DNA from: Actinomycetota bacterium
GTDB taxonomy: Bacteria > Actinomycetota > Actinomycetes > Nanopelagicales > Nanopelagicaceae
Reading direction: 5' to 3'
Length of the DNA: 6,586 nucleotides
NCBI GenBank assembly: GCA_947377725.1
Contig: CANCGX010000054.1
Location: forward strand, 1-6,586
Positions 1-6,298 of the stretch are shown here, piece by piece. The position numbers and the translations under genes are program-made. How positions within the stretch are numbered: the first letter of the stretch is position 1; each line of letters starts with the position of its first letter. A model generated the notes under the pieces. That model searched no databases. It had not been told where the DNA came from and saw only the letters and a program-made list of their open reading frames with translations.

Positions 1-771
1 ATAAATGAATCCTCAACAGCTGCCGGTATTTCTTTCTATGAAGCAGTTTTAGATTTTGATGATCGACCAGATCTCACGCAAAAAAATGGCGTATGGGATT
101 TAGGAACATCAGAAGCTTCTGAAATGGCAAAGCTTGCTGAGACGACTTACCGCGATGTAAATATCGCACTTGCTAATCAATTCGCAATCTTCGCCGAAGG
201 TGCCAATATTGATATTGCAAAAGTTATTGCTGCTTCCAACTCTCAGCCTTACAGCCATATTCACCAACCAGGCATCGCCGTCGGTGGCCATTGTATTCCA
301 ATTTATCCACGTTTCTATCTCTGGAATGATCCAGAAGCAACTGTTGTTCGCGCTGCACGTGAAGCGAATGCTGGAATGCCTGCTCACGCTGTTTCACTTC
401 TTTCAACCGCTCTTGGATCACTTCAAGGCAAGAAAGTTGTTGTACTCGGTATCTCATACCGCGGTGGCGTAAAGGAATCTGCATTCTCAGGTGTCTTCGC
501 AACTGTTACGGCGCTCAAAGCTCAAGGTGCGGATGTTGTCGTTCACGACCCGATGTATACCGACGAAGAATCAACTCGTTTAGGTTTCACGCCATATGGC
601 CTTGGTGGCGCTGTCGACGGAGTGATTCTTCAAGCAGATCACGCTGAATACAAGTCACTAACCTCTAAAGATTTCCCAGGCGTTAAAGCTGTTGTTGATG
701 GGCGTCGCTCACTCGATAGCGCTAATTTTCCTGGAGTTGAATTCAGAGTTATTGGCGCACCTGCGCGTTAA
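1..771 (+). CDS. Nucleotide-sugar dehydrogenase (UDP-N-acetylmannosamine/UDP-glucose dehydrogenase family), 3' part
   Basis: The frame is open from the first base, so this is the last 256 codons of a protein that normally has about 430 residues; the N-terminal NAD-binding Rossmann domain lies outside the window. The family oxidises C6 of a UDP-sugar to the uronic acid in two NAD-dependent steps in the cytoplasm, for surface polysaccharide synthesis. Visible parts: the central dimerisation domain with KLAETTYRDVN (fragment residues 44-54), the active-site motif VGGHCIPIYP with the catalytic cysteine at residue 98, and the C-terminal UDP-binding domain beginning near GKKVVVLGISYRGG (about 142-155). 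GGHCIP is typical of the UDP-N-acyl-hexosamine (WecC/WbpA-like) branch; UDP-glucose dehydrogenases usually carry GGxCFPKD. The substrate is therefore probably UDP-ManNAc or a relative, by inference. The Met at base 124 is internal, not the start. It converges on a glycosyltransferase gene 18 bp away. Confidence 0.9.
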   Translation: MNESSTAAGISFYEAVLDFDDRPDLTQKNGVWDLGTSEASEMAKLAETTYRDVNIALANQFAIFAEGANIDIAKVIAASNSQPYSHIHQPGIAVGGHCIPIYPRFYLWNDPEATVVRAAREANAGMPAHAVSLLSTALGSLQGKKVVVLGISYRGGVKESAFSGVFATVTALKAQGADVVVHDPMYTDEESTRLGFTPYGLGGAVDGVILQADHAEYKSLTSKDFPGVKAVVDGRRSLDSANFPGVEFRVIGAPAR

Positions 772-777
772 ATGATG

Positions 778-794
778 ATTAATTGATAATTAAT
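778..794. terminator. AT-only inverted repeat between convergent genes (weak terminator candidate)
   Basis: ATTAATTGATAATTAAT is a perfect inverted repeat with 7-base arms and a 3-base loop. It sits across the gap between the convergent dehydrogenase and glycosyltransferase stops and overlaps the latter's stop codon. It has no GC pairs, so the hairpin would be weak, and the U-rich tracts on either side are short. It could be a minor bidirectional end signal or chance in AT-rich sequence. Confidence 0.2.
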
Positions 795-2082
795 TAATCT
801 CGAAAGGCAAGTGTTTTCGTACTTCTGGTGAAACATCAGCAATCTTGTTATAGATAGCAACAAGGTGCTCTGCTTGGCGCTCCCATGACCGCTGGCTTAA
901 TACCTCAGAGGTATATACATCTACGTATTTAGCTTTAGCAGCAAGTACCACGTTAACGGCTCGAGCAAAATCTGCAGTGTCTTGCGCTATGAAAACTTCT
1001 CCATTTCCAAGCCTGCGAACTTCTGCAGACATGGTGCGAACGTCACTTACAACAATAGGTAAACGAGCCTGCATATATTCACCAAATTTAGTGATGAGTG
1101 AAATCTCGTGATTAAGTTTGTGATGAATTGGAATTAATCCAATATCGGCTGTTGAAAGATATGAGACCAGTTCTGCATTTGGCACATAAGGTAAAACGTG
1201 AAAACGATCTGCAATATCTGCATGCTCTTCAACATACTTAATCACTGTCGCATTCTTTGGGTTAGCAATCAAAGCCAAGTGAACGCCGGGCATATTTCTT
1301 AACGCACTTAATACATCGCCCACCCCGCGTTGAGGTGCTACGGCGCCGCTGTAAACGAGCAAGGGAACGTTCGCATCAATTTTGCAGTCAGCCCGAAGAT
1401 TTCGTTTGGAAGGTTGCTGTCCTTCAAAGAGTGGATCATTTGCAACGATGTCAGGAGTTGATGAAATTCCAAGATGCGGAATGAGCAATTCATTCATTCC
1501 TTCACTTACCGAGAGGATGGAAGCTGATCGAGCAGCAAAGTATCGCTCTTTATTTGTGTAAACCCGGCGGAGAGGTTTGTTGAGATGGGCTACGCCCGGA
1601 ACATACTCATGAGCATCGTAAACAAGCTTGCATTCATGCCCAGCCTTTTTGAGTTTTTCAATCATTGCACCCGCGATAGGTAAAGCGGTGTAATCATGAG
1701 CGTGGATAACATCTGGCAAGAACTCCAGAGCTACGGGAGTTATTGCAGCAACCGAACGATGAAGATTAGGAATAGGAGGGTTTAGCTTCTTTATGATGCG
1801 GTTCTCTATTTTGCGTTTGATTTTTCGCATATAACGCAAGAACAATGCCATCTGCTGTTGCACAACGACGGGCTTTAGGTGCAGACGTTTGATGCGCGCG
1901 TAACCGATTCCAATTTCATCAATATTCGCAGTCGCGGCCGCCCCGACCACCAACACATCCCACCCTGCGTTGCCGAGTGACCATGCGCACTTGAGCACCC
2001 TTGAATCTTCAATCACTGCATTAAGAACGATGTGCAGAGTACGAGGAGCCACTCCTGCCTTATTTTGTGGCCCATTTCCCAT
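790..2082 (-). CDS. GT4-like glycosyltransferase (GT-B fold)
   Basis: A 430-residue protein with two Rossmann-like halves, as in retaining GT-B glycosyltransferases that transfer a sugar from a nucleotide donor to a growing glycan at the cytoplasmic face. The N-terminal acceptor half has the opening strand TLHIVLNAVIEDSRVLK (about 15-31), where D-RV is a common GT4 signature, then IHAHD (126-130) and YDAHE (155-159). The C-terminal donor half starts with LLVYSGAVAPQRG (241-253) and has PNAELVSYLSTADIGLIP (301-318) and KFGEYM (332-337), whose glutamate is the usual ribose-contacting residue. A basic stretch at about 85-100 (RYMRKIKRKIENR) may bind membrane. The ATG start leaves about 15 residues before the first strand and has no Shine-Dalgarno, but a -10-like box lies six bases upstream, which suggests a leaderless message. 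Acceptor and donor sugars cannot be told from the sequence; the neighbouring sugar dehydrogenase suggests envelope polysaccharide. Confidence 0.88.
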   Translation of the reverse strand: MGNGPQNKAGVAPRTLHIVLNAVIEDSRVLKCAWSLGNAGWDVLVVGAAATANIDEIGIGYARIKRLHLKPVVVQQQMALFLRYMRKIKRKIENRIIKKLNPPIPNLHRSVAAITPVALEFLPDVIHAHDYTALPIAGAMIEKLKKAGHECKLVYDAHEYVPGVAHLNKPLRRVYTNKERYFAARSASILSVSEGMNELLIPHLGISSTPDIVANDPLFEGQQPSKRNLRADCKIDANVPLLVYSGAVAPQRGVGDVLSALRNMPGVHLALIANPKNATVIKYVEEHADIADRFHVLPYVPNAELVSYLSTADIGLIPIHHKLNHEISLITKFGEYMQARLPIVVSDVRTMSAEVRRLGNGEVFIAQDTADFARAVNVVLAAKAKYVDVYTSEVLSQRSWERQAEHLVAIYNKIADVSPEVRKHLPFEIN

Positions 2083-2129
2083 AGGCGAAATCTACTAATA
2101 AAGCCTCACGGGTGTACGGTTACTGAACC
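2083..2129. promoter_or_regulatory. Divergent promoter region between glycosyltransferase and SulP gene
   Basis: This 47-bp gap is the only divergent one in the window, so it should hold starts for both genes. On the minus strand TAGATT (2094 down to 2089, 4 of 6 to TATAAT, fitting TAnnnT) lies exactly six bases before the glycosyltransferase ATG, the spacing expected for a leaderless transcript starting at the A of ATG. On the plus strand TACGGT (2115-2120) is a poorer -10 candidate nine bases before the SulP ATG. I find no convincing -35 element and no clear Shine-Dalgarno for either gene. Leaderless messages are common in actinobacteria; assignment here is inference. Confidence 0.35.
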
Positions 2130-3410
2130 ATGAAGTTGCCATCTAAATTATTAAATATAGTCCCAAGGAAATCCGATTATTTTGGGCTTTCTAAAAGTTG
2201 GCGCATAGATCTCGTTGCCGGAATGACTGTTGGAATCGTCGCGTTGCCACTTGCTCTTGCCTTTGGAATCACAACTGGTGCGGGAGCATCTGCTGGGCTC
2301 ATCACAGCCGTTCTTGCTGGTCTTATAGCTGCGATTTTCGGAGGCTCTCATCTTCAAGTCAGTGGGCCAACAGGAGCAATGACTGTCGTACTTGTTCCGA
2401 TTGTTGCTAAATACGGAGTCGCAGTCCTTGTTCCTCTTGGCGTTGTGGCAGGAGTTTTAGTTGCCCTCTCTGGAATATTTGGCCTCGGTTCATTAATCAA
2501 CCGAGTTCCGTGGTCAGTGATGGAAGGTTTTACGCTCGGGATTGCGATGGTCATCGGTCTCCAACAACTTCCGATGGCTCTTGATATTGCAAAAGGAGAT
2601 GGAGAGCGAACAATTCCGGTTGCATGGAAAACCATAAAAAACGCACTTAACGCTGGAATCAATTGGCAGTCGCTCATCATCGTTGCCACAACTCTTGCAA
2701 TTAAATTTGCAACACCTCATTTACTGAAGAAATTAAAAATCACCGTCTTTATCCCGGGAAGTTTCCTTTCAATTTTCATTATGACCGCAGTGCTCTGGGA
2801 GTCTCATGTTGCAAAGGTTGGCGCAATCCCTACAACCTTGATTAATACTCACGGACGCTCATTTTCATTGCAAGGCATGACAGTTCTAGCATTCGTTTAT
2901 GCTGCTTTTTCGATTGCTGCACTTTCTGGAATCGAATCGCTGCTTTCAGCGCGAGTTGCAGATCAGATGGCCCACCACCGGGGACTTACAAAAACGCTGC
3001 CAAATCGTGAACTTTTCGGGCAAGGACTTGCAACTCTCTTCGCTTCACTCTTGGGTGGAATACCTGCAACAGGTGCAATTGCGAGAACGAGTGTCAATGT
3101 TCGATCTGGTGCAAGCACAAGGCTTGCAGCTATTGCTCACTCTGGATTTCTCATTCTGATTATTACATCACTTGGTACGGTAATTTCTCACGTGCCGACA
3201 GCAACATTGGCAGCAGTATTAATTGGCACATCTATCAGAATTGCAAGCCCAATGAGACTTCGTGAGGTGCTTCGCACAACCGGACCAGATGAAGTAATTC
3301 TGATTATCACAGCTGCTTCGGTTCTGTTGATTGACTTAATTTGGGGAATCGCAATTGGAGTCGCGCTCCATGTGATATTTACAAAATTCTTAAAGAAAAA
3401 AGTTAACTAA
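2130..3410 (+). CDS. SulP/SLC26-family anion transporter lacking a STAS domain
   Basis: A 426-residue polytopic inner-membrane protein of the SulP family, whose members move sulfate, bicarbonate or other small anions, often with Na+ or H+. Family marks in order: a short cytoplasmic N terminus ending in SKSWRIDLVAGMTVG (21-35), TM1 with ALPLALAFG (38-46), the substrate-site region QVSGPTGAM (76-84), ALSGIESLLSA in about TM8 (264-274, with E269), NRELFGQGLA (302-311) and GGIPATGAIARTSVNVRSGA (309-328). The chain ends with a hydrophobic segment and a basic tail (KFLKKKVN). Most bacterial SulP proteins run past 500 residues and end in a cytoplasmic STAS domain; that is absent, and the TAA stop is followed directly by the convergent gene. 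In several SulP proteins TM1 has a Pro-Glu pair; here it is Pro-Leu. The subfamily and substrate (sulfate versus bicarbonate) are not decidable. The start is supported by family alignment from memory; no Shine-Dalgarno is visible. Confidence 0.88.
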   Translation: MKLPSKLLNIVPRKSDYFGLSKSWRIDLVAGMTVGIVALPLALAFGITTGAGASAGLITAVLAGLIAAIFGGSHLQVSGPTGAMTVVLVPIVAKYGVAVLVPLGVVAGVLVALSGIFGLGSLINRVPWSVMEGFTLGIAMVIGLQQLPMALDIAKGDGERTIPVAWKTIKNALNAGINWQSLIIVATTLAIKFATPHLLKKLKITVFIPGSFLSIFIMTAVLWESHVAKVGAIPTTLINTHGRSFSLQGMTVLAFVYAAFSIAALSGIESLLSARVADQMAHHRGLTKTLPNRELFGQGLATLFASLLGGIPATGAIARTSVNVRSGASTRLAAIAHSGFLILIITSLGTVISHVPTATLAAVLIGTSIRIASPMRLREVLRTTGPDEVILIITAASVLLIDLIWGIAIGVALHVIFTKFLKKKVN

Positions 3411-3448
3411 GAAAATTAATTCGAATCTAAAGAAATGGCCTAGAGAAC

Positions 3449-3832
3449 TTATTTCGCTAGCGCGACGGTTAAAATTACTATAACGATTGTAAGCAAGAGA
3501 GCTTGACCCAAAAGCGTTACAGCGGTCTTTCGATCAGCAGAACGTTGTTCAGGAGTTAATACTTTTGTAATTGCTCCTACTTTTCCAAAATTGAAAGCCC
3601 CCATGAAACCAAAAGCTAAGCAAAACTTCTTACGTGATTGAACAAATCCAATGGAAAAAACAAAAGCTGGAAGAAAAATACTTATACGGTCGAAACGAGA
3701 TGCGTTATTCTGCTGGAAACTTGCAATTGTGATGATTGAAAGGATGCAACCCAACCACATGACAATGCGGCGGCGGCGAATTTCTGCTGGACCAATATTG
3801 CAGGTTCCAGGAATATAGTTATTCTCGCTCAC
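3449..3832 (-). CDS. Small membrane protein of unknown function with CNIGPAE motif
   Basis: A 127-residue protein starting at GTG. I do not recognise a named function. Visible structure: a short N terminus with PGTCNIGPAEIRRRR (8-22), a hydrophobic segment at about 23-39, a second at about 50-64, a conserved-looking stretch KKFCLAFGFMGAFNFG (68-83), a polar loop, and a strong C-terminal transmembrane helix (about 104-126). Cysteines lie at 11, 29 and 71. The CNIG-x-x-EI-x-RR opening recalls a group of small uncharacterised bacterial membrane proteins, from memory only. GTG is preferred because the first internal Met (25) would remove that motif. A purine-rich AGGGG lies 14 bases upstream, further than ideal. 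It is last in the transsulfuration transcription unit, 17 bases after the 47-residue ORF. Function in sulfur or metal handling would be a guess. Confidence 0.75.
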   Translation of the reverse strand: MSENNYIPGTCNIGPAEIRRRRIVMWLGCILSIITIASFQQNNASRFDRISIFLPAFVFSIGFVQSRKKFCLAFGFMGAFNFGKVGAITKVLTPEQRSADRKTAVTLLGQALLLTIVIVILTVALAK

Positions 3833-3844
3833 AGTCAGACTCTG

Positions 3845-3859
3845 CGCCCCTAGAGGGCG
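3845..3859 (-). other. Short GC hairpin over the stop of the small ORF
   Basis: CGCCC (3845-3849) and GGGCG (3855-3859) are exact complements around a 5-base loop that contains the stop codon of the 47-residue ORF. No U-run follows on the minus strand, so it is not a standard terminator. On the transcript the stem includes most of the only purine-rich AGGGG upstream of the next GTG start, so it could affect translation of that gene; chance is also plausible for a 5-bp stem. Confidence 0.25.
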
Positions 3860-3993
3860 TGCTCTTCATCTTCGAATACTTCGTTGCTGTCCTGTTCGTT
3901 CTGGTCAAGCCACTCGAAGAGACTCTTGAGCGCACCAAAAATTACTGCGATCAGAGCAAAGAGACCAAAGAGGCGGCGAACGGCTTTCAACAT
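3850..3993 (-). CDS. 47-residue membrane protein with acidic tail (small ORF)
   Basis: ATG at 3993 to TAG at 3850 encodes 47 residues. The start MLKAVRRLFG is basic, followed by a hydrophobic helix at about residues 9-26 (FGLFALIAVIFGALKSLF), then WLDQNEQDSNEVFEDEEH, a tail with eight Asp or Glu in the last 18 residues and no Lys or Arg. This patterned charge (basic, hydrophobic, acidic) argues for a real single-pass protein with its N terminus in the cytoplasm by the positive-inside rule. The ATG lies three bases after the TGA of the cystathionine synthase and in the same frame, so translation is probably coupled by re-initiation; no Shine-Dalgarno is evident. It fills an otherwise 164-bp gap in a tightly packed unit. 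No family is recognised and no function can be given. Confidence 0.62.
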   Translation of the reverse strand: MLKAVRRLFGLFALIAVIFGALKSLFEWLDQNEQDSNEVFEDEEHAL

Positions 3994-3996
3994 GGC

Positions 3997-5118
3997 TCAA
4001 TAATACCCGAGCGCACTCTCGATATCGGCCCACAAGTCTTCGACATCCTCAATTCCAACTGAGAGTCGTATCAAATTTTCCGGAATAGAAGGACTCTCCG
4101 CGCTCCAACGGTGACGTCTTTCCCACAGCGTCTCGACTCCCCCAAGAGATGTAGCCTGCGAAATGAGGGTCGAGGCTGAACACACTTTGTCCGCATCTGC
4201 AGCTGTGCCAGTGATTTCAAAACTGAGAACGGCGCCAAATCCGGTCATAAACTTCTTTGCCGTTTGGTGATGTGGATCTGTAGGCAAACCTGGATAACGT
4301 ACTTTGCTTACTTTCGGGTGCTTGCTTAATCGAGTGGCTAACTCCAAAGCGCTTTCTTGTGATTGGCGTAAGCGAATAGCAAGCGTGCGAAGTCCCCGTA
4401 AGGCCAACCAAGTTTCAAATGGTCCAGCGATGGCACCGCCAAGTTTTCGTTGATCTTCAATGCGCGTGAAAAGTGCTGGGTCGGAGATGGATAAGGAACC
4501 CATCACCACGTCGCTATGCCCTGCAATAAATTTAGTTACAGAGTTCATCGAAATATCTGCGCCCATATCGAGAGGTTGCTGATTGAGAGCTGTTGCAAAA
4601 GTATTATCGACTCCGACTCCGCAATTTAATTGTTTCGCGGCCGCAATAAGCGTTGGCAGATCGGCAACTTCAAGAGCTGGATTAGTCGGCGATTCAAGCC
4701 ACAGCAATACTGTGCCGGGAAGTGCTTCTAAAACTTCAGCTGTGTTTGAAACGTCTACATATCGAACATCTACTCTTCCAGATTCCGTTAACTTTCGGAG
4801 GAGAGTCATAGTTCCGCTATATCCATTTTTTGATGCAGTAATTACGGCACCATGAGGCAACACATTAAAGACTGCAGAAATTGCTGCCATTCCAGAACTA
4901 AATGCGAGCGTTCGACCGCCTTCAAGAGCAGAAATTGCTTCTTCTAAAGCGCTCCATGTCTGATTTCCAAATCGACCATACCCGCTACCAATTTGGTTAG
5001 GAGCGTGAAAAGTAGAGTTTAAAGAAATGGAAGGGTTGAGTTCACCATCGGGAGTAACTTCTGGACGTCCCGCTGCCACAACTGCAGATGCCGGGCGTAG
5101 CTTTTTCGTTTCACTCAT
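3997..5118 (-). CDS. Cystathionine gamma-synthase-like PLP enzyme (trans-sulfuration family)
   Basis: A 373-residue fold-type I PLP enzyme of the Cys/Met metabolism family, of typical length (about 370-400). These enzymes join an activated homoserine with cysteine to give cystathionine (gamma-synthase), or run related gamma-eliminations. Seen in order: GRPEVTPDGELNPSISLNSTFHA (17-39), the phosphate-contacting YGRFGNQTWSALE (47-59), SSGMAA (74-79), ESPTNP (142-147), DNTFAT with D171 for the PLP nitrogen, the Schiff-base lysine K196 in SVTKFIAGHSDV, SLGGVET (324-330) and IRLSVGIED with the carboxylate-binding R351. All core residues are present, so it should be active. The start ATG has only a weak AGG eight bases upstream. 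It lies 19 bases after a PatB/MalY-type lyase gene, which supports synthase in a forward pathway; gamma-lyase or O-acyl-homoserine sulfhydrylase activity cannot be excluded from sequence alone. Confidence 0.85.
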   Translation of the reverse strand: MSETKKLRPASAVVAAGRPEVTPDGELNPSISLNSTFHAPNQIGSGYGRFGNQTWSALEEAISALEGGRTLAFSSGMAAISAVFNVLPHGAVITASKNGYSGTMTLLRKLTESGRVDVRYVDVSNTAEVLEALPGTVLLWLESPTNPALEVADLPTLIAAAKQLNCGVGVDNTFATALNQQPLDMGADISMNSVTKFIAGHSDVVMGSLSISDPALFTRIEDQRKLGGAIAGPFETWLALRGLRTLAIRLRQSQESALELATRLSKHPKVSKVRYPGLPTDPHHQTAKKFMTGFGAVLSFEITGTAADADKVCSASTLISQATSLGGVETLWERRHRWSAESPSIPENLIRLSVGIEDVEDLWADIESALGYY

Positions 5119-5137
5119 TCCAGAAGCCTACAGGGGG

Positions 5138-6280
5138 TTAAACGATGGATGCGATCCGCTCTACCGCTTGAGTCAAAATCTCTGGGCTCGTTCCAAAATT
5201 AAGTCGCACAAACTGCGAATGATCGGGGGCGAATGCGCTTCCTGCATTCATTGCCACGCCCGCTTTTTCCAAGATTGTTTCGGAAGGATTCTCTCCTAAG
5301 CCAAGTTCACTTAAATCCAACCATGCCAGGTAGCTGGTATTTGGAATTCTGTATCCAACTTGAGGAAGTTTTTCATTCAAAAGTTCCTGCAAAAAGCGAC
5401 GATTCTCGTCAAGGGTAGCCAAACAAGCATCCAGCCAATCAGCACATTCGTATGCCCTTGCTGCAGCAAAAGCGCCGAAGAGGGAAGATCTCCAATGCAC
5501 AGCAGGTGGCATTGCCTTCGCTGTCTCTGACCATTTTTCATGTTGGGTAATAATTGTTGCGCATTTTAAGCCGGCGATATTCCAACTCTTGCTTGCGGCT
5601 GTAACGATAATTCCAACTTCGCGCGCGGCCTCACTCACATTGAGAAAGGGAACGAATTCACTTTCCGAATAGGTTAGTGGGGCGTGAATCTCATCGCTAA
5701 ATACTGCAACGCCATACTTCTTTGCTAAATCTGCAATCTGCGAAAGTTCCTCGCGGGAGTGCACAGTTCCGGTTGGATTCTGAGGATTGCATAGATAGTG
5801 AATCTTTACACCATTTTTATATTCATTTTCAATAAGAGGAATGTTGAGGGAATATTGCAAGCCGTCCCGCTTCATTGGAGCGGCAACAATTTCGCACTTT
5901 AACTCCATAATCCAGTTAGCAAAATTATGATAAACAGGAGTGTCGATAAGAATTTTATCGCCCGGCTTTACAACCATCCGAGACATTTCAACCATTCCCA
6001 CACCAACATCTGTAGATGGAAAAACTTGGTCTTTATCTACTTTCCAGTTCCACCGATCATGCATGAATTGTGCAAGATTTGTACTCAATTCTGGAATAGA
6101 GCCAAGATAACCAGTATCTGACCGATTAATCATTTCAATTAATTGGCTTCGAATTGGTTCCGCAATTTCGAAATCCATCTCTGCAACAGGAAGAGGTAGG
6201 ACATCGGCTGGAAAATCTCGCCACTTCGTGGAAAGTCGCTTTTGAAGTTCGATAAGGGGTAGCGCTTTCAACGGTTGCAT
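5138..6280 (-). CDS. PatB/MalY-type cystathionine beta-lyase (class I/II aminotransferase fold)
   Basis: A 380-residue PLP enzyme of the MalY/PatB C-S lyase group, which cleaves cystathionine (and often other cysteine S-conjugates) to homocysteine or a thiol plus pyruvate and ammonia. Marks in order: KWRDFPADVLPLPVAEMDF (19-37), the diagnostic N-terminal motif of this group; DTGYLG (55-60); CNPQNPTG (164-171); SDEIHAPL (195-202) with D196 binding the PLP nitrogen; the Schiff-base lysine K231 in ASKSWNIAGLK; and FVRLNFGTS with carboxylate-binding R359. The usual group motif is LPLWVAEMDF, here with Pro in place of Trp. Length is normal. The start is fixed by the motif near residue 19; no good Shine-Dalgarno is present. 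With the following synthase it completes cysteine-to-homocysteine transsulfuration. Some relatives are aminotransferases or regulators (as E. coli MalY on MalT), so beta-lyase is the best but not the only reading. Confidence 0.85.
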   Translation of the reverse strand: MQPLKALPLIELQKRLSTKWRDFPADVLPLPVAEMDFEIAEPIRSQLIEMINRSDTGYLGSIPELSTNLAQFMHDRWNWKVDKDQVFPSTDVGVGMVEMSRMVVKPGDKILIDTPVYHNFANWIMELKCEIVAAPMKRDGLQYSLNIPLIENEYKNGVKIHYLCNPQNPTGTVHSREELSQIADLAKKYGVAVFSDEIHAPLTYSESEFVPFLNVSEAAREVGIIVTAASKSWNIAGLKCATIITQHEKWSETAKAMPPAVHWRSSLFGAFAAARAYECADWLDACLATLDENRRFLQELLNEKLPQVGYRIPNTSYLAWLDLSELGLGENPSETILEKAGVAMNAGSAFAPDHSQFVRLNFGTSPEILTQAVERIASIV

Positions 6281-6298
6281 GGCGTCAGTATTCCATCC

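Noticed and set aside
109..502. Several open frames of 92-100 codons on both strands over the sugar dehydrogenase
   Set aside because: The dehydrogenase frame carries clear family motifs throughout, including the active-site cysteine. The others are shadows with no recognisable domain.
1510..1560. Glycosyltransferase tested for frameshift or internal deletion
   Set aside because: Both GT-B halves are present in one continuous frame at a usual length, so there is no sign of damage.
2151..3159. Open frames on both strands inside the SulP gene
   Set aside because: They overlap continuous SulP family motifs and have unnatural composition (runs of Ser, Cys, Trp or Arg), as expected for shadow frames.
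3455..3462. Palindrome CGCTAGCG near the end of the 127-residue gene as a terminator
   Set aside because: It is inside the coding end, has no loop, and no U-run follows on the minus strand.
3859..4062. Plus-strand ORF of 67 codons with a hydrophobic start
   Set aside because: It lies antisense to the acidic-tailed small ORF and the end of the synthase. Its hydrophobic start is what Asp/Glu codons give when read on the opposite strand.
4217..5299. Open frames over the synthase and the 3' end of the lyase
   Set aside because: They fall within two PLP enzymes with intact catalytic motifs, and none has recognisable domain content.
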